DNA from: Halobellus clavatus
Lineage (GTDB): Archaea > Halobacteriota > Halobacteria > Halobacteriales > Haloferacaceae
DNA: 64,000 bases
NCBI RefSeq assembly: GCF_900107195.1
Contig: NZ_FNPB01000002.1
Coordinates: 248,001-312,000, forward strand
Reading direction: 5' to 3'
The translations under genes and the position numbers were made by a program. Below are positions 46,306 to 52,414 of this stretch, one piece after another. Numbering within the stretch: the first letter of the stretch is position 1; every line of letters starts with the position of its first letter. The notes under the pieces were generated by a model. It had not been told where the DNA came from and searched no databases. It saw only the letters and a list, made by a program, of their open reading frames with translations.

Positions 46306-46712
46306 CCGTCGGTTCGGATCCGAGCGCTGCGTCGGGCTCTCCGCGGTCACGCGCGGTCGTCGTCGGAACTTCTGACTCTGAAACTCCGCCCGACGGTATA
46401 TGATCTATCGGCTCCTCGGTCGACTTGCGATGGACACTCCACGCGGAACGTCGACGGTACCGTCGTCTGTGACGTCGTTTCGTCCATCGCCGCCCGCACG
46501 GCCGACGCCGTGCCCCCGCTGACGTGTTCGCTCCTCCCCAGCCGGGATTCGTTCTGGTCTCGGCACCGACTCTCGACATCTCTGCCCCCCTCGGCCCGGC
46601 GCTGTGCCGCCGACAGCGCCGATCGCTGCCCTCCCACGGCCGATACGGGCGGGGTTTCAGGACCAGAAAGCCGTGGCGGCTTTTATTCGGCCGCCGGCCG
46701 TTCAGTCGAGTC
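46306..46712. promoter_or_regulatory. 407-bp intergenic region, promoter of the first regulator
   Basis: No frame in it shows family features. TTTTATTC at 46681-46688 lies 25-32 bp before the GTG at 46713, a good TATA element for a leaderless transcript. Another TATA-like GGTATATGATC occurs near 46397. The rest is GC-rich sequence in which I see nothing definite. Confidence 0.55.
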
Positions 46713-47084
46713 GTGAGTGAGGATCCGGAACCGGGTGCCGTTCTCGACGTCCTCAGCGACGAGTACGCCCGGTCGATCCTCGCTGCAACGAGTGTCAAAC
46801 CAATGTCTGCACAGCAACTCGCCGACGAGTGTGGGATGTCCAAGCCGACGGTGTACCGGCGGGTCGAACGACTGCAGGAGCACGACCTCCTCGGGGAGCG
46901 GACGGAGATTCAAGACGACGGGAACCACTACAGCGTCTACGTGGCGACGCTCTCGGAAGTCTCGATCGAACTGGACGACGGCTCCTTCGAGGCCGACGTG
47001 CAGCGACGCGAACCGGCGGCGTTCCCGGGCGAACGAGAGTCAGACACCGCAGACCGCTTCGCAAAGATGTGGGAGAACCTCTGA
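46713..47084 (+). CDS. Winged-helix regulator, type A copy 1
   Basis: A 123-aa ArsR-like helix-turn-helix protein. The HTH is at about 30-70 (MSAQQLADECGMSKPTVYRRVERLQEHDLL), with a wing, then a C-terminal part V-S-I-E-L-D-D-G-S-F-E-A-D-V that it shares with the paralogue at 50721. GTG 46713 is selected from the TATA distance and because upstream residues are low-complexity. Its stop lies one base before the DUF7521-type membrane gene. DNA binding is certain by fold; ligand and target are unknown. Confidence 0.85.
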   Translation: MSEDPEPGAVLDVLSDEYARSILAATSVKPMSAQQLADECGMSKPTVYRRVERLQEHDLLGERTEIQDDGNHYSVYVATLSEVSIELDDGSFEADVQRREPAAFPGERESDTADRFAKMWENL

Positions 47085-47085
47085 G

Positions 47086-47394
47086 ATGTTCGGCGCCGCC
47101 GTCGTCGAGTGGCTGATCTTCGCGCTGGCGCTCGGCTCGACACTGGTCGGGGGCTACGTCGGCTATCAGGCGTATCGCGGGTACCGCCGCCACGACAGTC
47201 GAACGATGCGGGCGCTGTCGCTCGGCCTGTTGCTTCTCACCACTGTCGCGTTCGGCCTCGCCTTCGTCGGATCGCTCCTCCTCCGGGAGGGCTATCTGGG
47301 ACTGCAGTATCAGCAGCCGCTGACGCTCGCGACGCGCGGTCTGCAGTTCCTCGGGGTCGTCCTGATCGCCTACTCTCTGCACTCCCGAGGGTGA
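47086..47394 (+). CDS. DUF7521-like membrane protein, copy 1
   Basis: A 102-aa protein with three hydrophobic helices. The signature YVGYQAYRGYRRHDSRTMRALSLG between the first two helices is shared with the gene at 50093 (AYRGYRRNDSETMRVLAVG). The basic loop probably faces the cytoplasm. It follows the type A regulator by one base, so they form a two-gene unit. The family name DUF7521 is from memory; function unknown. Confidence 0.78.
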   Translation: MFGAAVVEWLIFALALGSTLVGGYVGYQAYRGYRRHDSRTMRALSLGLLLLTTVAFGLAFVGSLLLREGYLGLQYQQPLTLATRGLQFLGVVLIAYSLHSRG

Positions 47395-47439
47395 GCTCGC
47401 CGCCGCTGGTCGGCGTCTGCAGACACCGCTGGCCTCCCG

Positions 47440-47461
47440 CCCACTTATATCTTCAGGTGGG
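47440..47461. promoter_or_regulatory. Inverted repeat flanking a TATA-like element
   Basis: CCCAC (47440-47444) and GTGGG (47457-47461) flank TTATAT (47445-47450). If this is the plus-strand promoter of the gene at 47659, the leader would be about 180 nt long, unusual in haloarchaea, and would contain the nested hairpins at 47541-47566. Confidence 0.45.
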
Positions 47462-47540
47462 TGTTCACTCCGAGAAACTCCGCACACTCGCTCTTGTTGC
47501 TGTAGCCGTTACTGTCGAACGCGATGGTCCCCACGCAGAC

Positions 47541-47566
47541 GTGCCCCGACACGGGGCACTGCCCCG
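47541..47566. promoter_or_regulatory. Two mutually exclusive hairpins sharing one arm
   Basis: GTGCCCCG (47541-47548) pairs perfectly with CGGGGCAC (47552-47559). The same CGGGGCA can instead pair with TGCCCCG (47560-47566). Only one stem can form at a time, the layout of an attenuator or RNA switch. It lies in the possible leader of the winged-helix gene at 47659. Confidence 0.5.
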
Positions 47567-47658
47567 CGAATGTACTGACTGCATCCGATCCCGCTTCGGC
47601 CCCCGAGCGACTCCGCGTCCCCGAATATGCGGGGAACCGACCCACCCTTTCGTGAGCG

Positions 47659-47994
47659 ATGGCGAGTCTCTTACCCACCCGTCAGTCGGTCCCGTCACCG
47701 GCATCGACGCGCAAAGAGGTCGTCGTCGACGGGAGCGAGTCCGGCACGGTGCTCTCGGTGCTCTCCTCGCAGACGGCCAGACGAATCCTCGCGGCGCTTC
47801 GTGACGGTCCGAAGCCCGTCTCCGAGATCGCTCCGGCGGCCGAGACGTCGCTTCAGAACGCGCGGTATCACGTCGAACGCCTCTGTGAGGCCGAGTTCGT
47901 CGAGCCCGTCGATACGTGGTACTCGAAGAAGGGCAGAGAGATGACGGTCTACGGACTCCGGACGACAGAACTCGTCATCCGGTTCGATCCGTGA
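47659..47994 (+). CDS. Winged-helix regulator, type B copy 1
   Basis: A 111-aa ArsR-family-like HTH protein. The core is LSSQTARRILAALRDGPKPVSEIAPAAETSLQNARYHVERLCEAEFV (about 35-80), followed by a wing WYSKKGREMTVYGL. It is clearly paralogous to the protein at 48029 (SLQNACHHLQCL, WYSAKGTEMTVYGL). The two genes converge tail to tail with 34 nt between. Target unknown. Confidence 0.83.
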   Translation: MASLLPTRQSVPSPASTRKEVVVDGSESGTVLSVLSSQTARRILAALRDGPKPVSEIAPAAETSLQNARYHVERLCEAEFVEPVDTWYSKKGREMTVYGLRTTELVIRFDP

Positions 47995-48028
47995 GCGCGG
48001 CGGCGCCGGCGTCGACCGGCCCGGTCGG

Positions 48029-48376
48029 TCACGCCTCTGCGCCGAGTCGGAGTTCGAGTCGGCGGCTGGTGAGACCGTAGACGGTCATCTCCGTCCCCTT
48101 CGCGGAGTACCAGCACCCGGCGTCGGTCACGAGTCCGGCCGCCTGCAGGCATTGCAGGTGGTGACAGGCGTTCTGGAGGGAGGTCTCGACGCGTTCGGCG
48201 AGGTCCGACGCGGTCGCTGGACTGTCGCCGAGCGCCGACACGATGTCTCGTGCCGTCTCCGACCGCAACGCGTCGAGTGCGTCCGCCGACGCGTCGGGGT
48301 CGAGGACGACGGTCGTCGTCGGCTGTGGAGTGTGTTCGACCGCCGGCCGGCGCGGCAGCGGCGGTGGCGCGTCCAT
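48029..48376 (-). CDS. Winged-helix regulator, type B copy 2
   Basis: A 115-aa HTH protein with the same ETSLQN recognition region and the same WYSxKGxEMTVYGL wing as its convergent paralogue. Start MDAPPPLPRR is used; an ATG two codons upstream (48382) is possible. It follows the DUF4097 lipoprotein gene by a few bases, so it is the third gene of a sensor-DUF4097-regulator operon. Confidence 0.83.
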   Translation of the reverse strand: MDAPPPLPRRPAVEHTPQPTTTVVLDPDASADALDALRSETARDIVSALGDSPATASDLAERVETSLQNACHHLQCLQAAGLVTDAGCWYSAKGTEMTVYGLTSRRLELRLGAEA

Positions 48377-48385
48377 CGACATCGG

Positions 48386-49309
48386 TCAGCTCCCGGTGAC
48401 GGTCACGTCGCCGTCTGCCGTGCGGATCGTCAGTTCGTTCGTCCCGTCTCCGAGCGTCGTCTCGACGCGCCGCTCGGAGGTCGTCGTGAGCCCATCGAAG
48501 GCATCGGCGACGGTGACGTTTCCGTCGTCGGTGGCGATCTCGACGGTCGCGTCGAGCGATTCACTGACCCGAGCCGTCACGTCGCCGTCAGACGACCGGA
48601 CGGTTGCGGCGTCAGTGATTGCCGGGACGTCGGCGACGATGTCACCGTCGTCCGTCTGTACGGCCTCGATCGATCCCGGATCGCGCACGGAGAGATCGCC
48701 GTCTCGCGAACGCACCGAGACCACGCCGTCCGCGCCGTCGACGCTGATCGAGCCGTCCTGCGTCGTCGCCGAGACGTCGCCCTCGACGTCGCTGACAGCG
48801 ATGTCGCCGTCTCCGGTCTCGAGGACCGCGTCTCCGCCCGTTCCCCGGACAGATACGTCGCCGTCGGCGGTCTGGACCTGATCGACGGGAACCGACTGCG
48901 GGAGGTGGACTTCCAGGTCGACGCTCCCGCCGCCGATCCCGAACACGTCCGGCTTCTCCGTCCCGATCTGGAGCGCCCCGCTGTCGGTCTGTGTTTGCAG
49001 CCGCAGGTCCGAGAGGCTCGTCTCGCCCTGCGCTCGCTTGTGTGCGCGAACCGTGACGGCCGCACCGTCGGCCGGTTCGACGCTCACGTCGTCGCTCGCG
49101 TCCGCGACGACGAGCCGGTCGATCTCGGTCGATTCGAACTGGCGTTCGACGGTCGTCTCGGCCCTGTCGATCTGGACGAACGAGCCGGTACAGCCGGCCA
49201 CGGCCGCCGTGCCGGCGGCGGCCGCCGCACCGAGGAGCTTCCGTCGGCTGAGCGTACGGTCGGTCGATCGAGTCGGCTCCGCGGACTCGGCGTCGGTGTT
49301 GGGTTGCAT
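48386..49309 (-). CDS. DUF4097 Tat lipoprotein with beta-helix-like repeats
   Basis: A 307-aa secreted lipoprotein. The Tat signal is TLSRRKLLGAAAAAG and the lipobox AVAGC (Cys near residue 40). The rest is a DUF4097-type beta-repeat domain with about ten copies of a short D-G-D-[VI] turn (TADGDVSV, ETGDGDIAV, RSRDGDLSV, RSSDGDVTA). In bacteria this domain occurs in LiaG-like proteins of envelope-stress operons. It lies between the sensor gene and the type B regulator on one transcript. Confidence 0.87.
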   Translation of the reverse strand: MQPNTDAESAEPTRSTDRTLSRRKLLGAAAAAGTAAVAGCTGSFVQIDRAETTVERQFESTEIDRLVVADASDDVSVEPADGAAVTVRAHKRAQGETSLSDLRLQTQTDSGALQIGTEKPDVFGIGGGSVDLEVHLPQSVPVDQVQTADGDVSVRGTGGDAVLETGDGDIAVSDVEGDVSATTQDGSISVDGADGVVSVRSRDGDLSVRDPGSIEAVQTDDGDIVADVPAITDAATVRSSDGDVTARVSESLDATVEIATDDGNVTVADAFDGLTTTSERRVETTLGDGTNELTIRTADGDVTVTGS

Positions 49310-49321
49310 CGGTACGGGGTG

Positions 49322-50002
49322 TTAGGCGCTCTCGGATTCGGTTTCGTCGTCGATCCCGACCAGCACGGCCGTCGTGTATCCGCCGAGTTTCGCGAGTCCG
49401 TTGAGGACGTGCAGCGACACCAGGACCACGACCACGCCGGCCCCGGCGACAGCGAGGGCCTCGCCGAGCGTGTCGACGAGGTACGGGCCGATCGTGTAAC
49501 TCACGCCCGCGGCGTCGTAGAACACCGGCGTGGTGAGTAACGCCGCGCCGAGCGTCCCGGCCGTGACGAGCGCGGTGAACGCGACGATCCCGAACACGAA
49601 CTTCAGGCAGACGAGCAGCACGCCCGTCCACGTCGACGGCGCGGTCAGGAACCGGACCGTCGTCGCCAGGAGGTCGTCGAGGCTCTCGACGTTCCAGTCG
49701 ATCGTCTCGAGCGCTGCCGGCGGCGTCGCCTCGACGTCGACCAGCCACGTCGCGAGTCTGGCCTCGAAGCCGGCGGCTCCAACCGCTGCGAGGAGCGTCA
49801 CCACGAGGAGCGGCACCCCGACGATGGTGATGAGGAGGCTCGCGCCCGTCGAGAGCCCCACCGAGAGGCCGACGAAGTAGAGCAGCCCGAGCGGGAAGGC
49901 GAGCGCGAGGTATGCGATGTTACGGTACGTCTGTCTGCGGAACGGGACTCCGAAGAACTGCTTGAGAACAGCTCCGGGTCCCGTGCGGAGGGCTTGGGTC
50001 AT
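49322..50002 (-). CDS. Putative sensor-domain membrane protein, copy 1
   Basis: A 226-aa protein of the putative sensor family often fused to histidine kinases in actinobacteria; here it stands alone. Motifs: RRQTYRNIAYLALAFPLGLLYF, then paired helices, a cytoplasmic or external loop (85-115) and two more helix pairs. The start at 50002 is chosen because TTTATAC (50034-50040) lies 32 bp upstream; an ATG at 50029 would overlap the promoter. First gene of the sensor-DUF4097-HTH operon. Confidence 0.8.
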   Translation of the reverse strand: MTQALRTGPGAVLKQFFGVPFRRQTYRNIAYLALAFPLGLLYFVGLSVGLSTGASLLITIVGVPLLVVTLLAAVGAAGFEARLATWLVDVEATPPAALETIDWNVESLDDLLATTVRFLTAPSTWTGVLLVCLKFVFGIVAFTALVTAGTLGAALLTTPVFYDAAGVSYTIGPYLVDTLGEALAVAGAGVVVVLVSLHVLNGLAKLGGYTTAVLVGIDDETESESA

Positions 50003-50092
50003 CGTCCCACCTGGGACGAGGGACGGCATATCCGTATAAACAGGGCGCGACTCGCTGCGTGAGCGACTCCCCGAAACGTTCAAATAGGAGTT

Positions 50093-50362
50093 TCAATCGA
50101 ACGACCGGTAGATCGCGACGAGACCCACGGTGTGTGCGACTGTCACGCCGAGGATCGCCTGGGCGTCGCTGAACTGCAACACCGGCGCGAGCACCCGACT
50201 GACGAGGAACGGGACGACGGCGATGAACAACACGCCGACTGCGAGCACGCGCATCGTTTCGCTATCGTTGCGCCGGTAGCCACGATACGCAAGGTAGGCG
50301 ACGTACCCGCCCACGATGGCGGTGGCCGTGGCGATCACTGTCGTGATGGGTGCCGGGATCAT
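50093..50362 (-). CDS. DUF7521-like membrane protein, copy 2
   Basis: An 89-aa three-helix protein sharing YLAYRGYRRNDSETMRVLAVG with the protein at 47086. Start at MIPAPITTV overlaps the upstream gene by 4 nt. It is the third gene of the regulator A copy 2 operon. Confidence 0.78.
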   Translation of the reverse strand: MIPAPITTVIATATAIVGGYVAYLAYRGYRRNDSETMRVLAVGVLFIAVVPFLVSRVLAPVLQFSDAQAILGVTVAHTVGLVAIYRSFD

Positions 50363-50724
50363 TGTCTGTGCACCACCGCGAGGATGACTAAGAGGCCGCA
50401 CAGTTTGCTCACGTTCACGACGAACGTCCGCTCGGTCGCGCCGAGGACGGCCGTGTTCCCGAGGAAGAGTCGGAGGAACATCGGTGCCGGCGCGAGCAGC
50501 AGCATCCCGACGGTCAGGAACAACAGCGGCCGCTCCCGCGTCCGCAGGTAGCCGGTCGCGTACCGATAGGTCACGAGGATCGACAGGACGACGGCGACGA
50601 AGAACACGACGATCGCGACGATCGCCGTCGGCGCTGCGCCGCCGACGACGTCGATCTGGGCGAGGTCGCCGCTCGCGCCGAGTGCGCGCACCGCCGCGTG
50701 TCCCGTTGCTGTGTGCCCAGTCAT
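50359..50724 (-). CDS. DUF7521-like membrane protein, copy 3 (divergent)
   Basis: A 121-aa membrane protein with three helices (AIVAIVVFFVAVVLSILVTY, LLFLTVGMLLLAPAPMFL, VVNVSKLCGLLVILAVV). The loop RYATGYLRTRERPLLFL sits where the other copies have AYRGYRR. Its ATG overlaps the regulator stop by 4 nt and its stop overlaps the next start, so three genes are translationally coupled. Confidence 0.75.
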   Translation of the reverse strand: MTGHTATGHAAVRALGASGDLAQIDVVGGAAPTAIVAIVVFFVAVVLSILVTYRYATGYLRTRERPLLFLTVGMLLLAPAPMFLRLFLGNTAVLGATERTFVVNVSKLCGLLVILAVVHRQ

Positions 50725-51083
50725 CCCGAGAGCTCCTCGTACAACCGCGTGAACCGATCGGCGGCCTCCTCTTTCTCGGTTCGATCGACGTCCACCACGA
50801 ACCCGTCGTCGGTGAGTTCGACGGTCACGCGCTCCATCCGCGCGATGTACTCCTCGTGGTGGTGGCCGCCGGGATCGAGTCGCTGTACGCCCTCTAACAG
50901 ATCGCGGTCGCGAAGCTGTTCGACGCGCCGGTAGATCGTCGACTCGGAGGCGTCGCACGCGTCGCTCAGCGCCTCGGCGGATCGAGCCTCGCCGTACGTC
51001 TCGATGAGGATCCGACGGGCGTAGTCGTCGTCGATCAGGGTGATGATCTCCTCGTCCTCACCACGCCCGTCAGCCGAACGCAT
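50721..51083 (-). CDS. Winged-helix regulator, type A copy 2
   Basis: A 120-aa HTH protein. DDDYARRILIETYGEARSA, then ESTIYRRVEQLRDRDLLEG is the DNA-binding part, and VTVELTDDGFVVDVDRTEKEEAADRF matches the C-terminal part of the regulator at 46713. The HHHEE segment in the wing could bind metal. It heads an operon with two DUF7521-type genes and is divergent from the second sensor gene. Confidence 0.85.
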   Translation of the reverse strand: MRSADGRGEDEEIITLIDDDYARRILIETYGEARSAEALSDACDASESTIYRRVEQLRDRDLLEGVQRLDPGGHHHEEYIARMERVTVELTDDGFVVDVDRTEKEEAADRFTRLYEELSG

Positions 51084-51214
51084 CGTCTCCGCGTTTCGGT
51101 GCGTCGGTGAAAAATGGTGCCCTCCCTGGGACGTCTGCCGATGCCACGATCGCCCGCACGGACGCCCAGAGGCCCCATATTTATGCTGAACAGCCCGTGA
51201 TTCGAACGTGTGGT

Positions 51215-51970
51215 ATGCCTGACGTTGTTGCCCGCCTCCGGTCGTCCCTCCCCCGACCCTCCCTCCGAACCGTCGTCACGACGCCGCTTCGCCGTCGGAC
51301 CTACGGGAACCTGCTGTATCTCGTCCTCGCGTTCCCGCTCGGCCTGGGCTACTTCGTGTTCCTCTCGGTCGGGTTGTCGCTGAGCATCGGCCTCAGTTTC
51401 GTACTGATCGGGATTCCGCTCTTCTTCGTCGTGTTGGCGACGAGCCTCGTATTGGTGGGCTTCGAGCGCCGCCTGGCGACCACGCTTCTTGCCATCGACT
51501 TCGAGGCGCCGCCGTGGCGCGTCGCCGACGCCGACGGTCCCCTCGACGGGGCGAAGCGCCTCGTGAGTGACCCCGCGCTCTGGCTCGGACTCGCGTTTCT
51601 CGCGACGAAACTGGCCGTCGGCGTCGCCGCGTTCACCCTCCTGATGGGGATCCTCGTTCCGGCGCTCGCGATCGTCGCCACGCCGCTGTACTACGACACC
51701 CCCGGCGTCCGCGTCGGCGTCTTTCTCCCGACGGAGTTGACCCAGGAGCTCTCGCTGTACATCCCGTGGAACGAACTGCTCGTCGGCGTCTCGTTCGTGG
51801 TCCGACTCTCCTCCTGGCAGGTCACGTCGCTCGTCGACGCCGTGGCGATGTCGCTCGGCGGCCTCCTGGTAGTCATCCTCGGACTGGCGGTCCTCGATGG
51901 CTTCGCCTGGCTCTGTGGACGGTGGGCCCGCCTGCTGCTCGGGCGATCGATGCTCGATCGGTTCCGGTGA
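51215..51970 (+). CDS. Putative sensor-domain membrane protein, copy 2
   Basis: A 251-aa paralogue of the protein at 49322: RRRTYGNLLYLVLAFPLGLGYFVFLSVGLS mirrors it closely, and both share GFERRLATxLL. Five to six hydrophobic segments. ATG 51215 follows a TATA-like ATATTTAT (51177-51184) at leaderless distance. It is divergent from regulator A copy 2, so they share a promoter region of about 130 bp. Confidence 0.8.
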   Translation: MPDVVARLRSSLPRPSLRTVVTTPLRRRTYGNLLYLVLAFPLGLGYFVFLSVGLSLSIGLSFVLIGIPLFFVVLATSLVLVGFERRLATTLLAIDFEAPPWRVADADGPLDGAKRLVSDPALWLGLAFLATKLAVGVAAFTLLMGILVPALAIVATPLYYDTPGVRVGVFLPTELTQELSLYIPWNELLVGVSFVVRLSSWQVTSLVDAVAMSLGGLLVVILGLAVLDGFAWLCGRWARLLLGRSMLDRFR

Positions 51971-52240
51971 CTCACGGCCACAGCCTCGATTGGTACCGCG
52001 GCGGGGCTGACCCGTCGTCTCCTGAACCGAACTGTTCCCCACGACAGCAGCCGAGTGCCCCCGCGTTCGAGCTGTCACCGCCGACTGCCTGCGTGCTTCG
52101 TGGTATCACGGTAGATACTTGCCTCGCAGCCCATTCAACAGAAGCAAACACATCCGAAAGCGCGCTCGTGTTCTCCTGTCCTCCGATCGTCGCATCGGAG
52201 CGATGCCGAACCACACGCCGTTTTCGGCCCCCCGAGCACT

Positions 52241-52414
52241 ATGCCCGAGATCTACCCACGTTGTCGATTCGAGAGCGGTACCGCTGCGACGCTGTCGGTC
52301 ACGGCCCCGACAGACGCCGTCTCGGACGCCCCGTGTCCCCTCGTCGACGACGTCAGCGTCCCTATCGCCGGCGATCAGTTGATCATCTCCCAGCCCGAAG
52401 GAGGTGGTGAATGA
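52241..52414 (+). CDS. Small protein (57 aa) coupled to the histidine kinase
   Basis: Reads MPEIYPRCRFESGT to ISQPEGGGE. It has two or three cysteine/beta-like segments and no known motif. It overlaps the kinase ATG by 4 nt, and its last codons form an exact AAGGAGGTG ribosome site (52398-52406) for the kinase. Coupling suggests it is a real gene, perhaps a modulator or a translation leader. No family recognised. Confidence 0.6.
   Translation: MPEIYPRCRFESGTAATLSVTAPTDAVSDAPCPLVDDVSVPIAGDQLIISQPEGGGE
52398..52406 (+). promoter_or_regulatory. Exact Shine-Dalgarno sequence for the kinase start
   Basis: AAGGAGGTG lies 4 nt before the ATG at 52411 and fully matches the anti-SD of 16S rRNA. Most starts in this window have no such site, so it fixes the kinase start and marks translational reinitiation. 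Confidence 0.8.
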
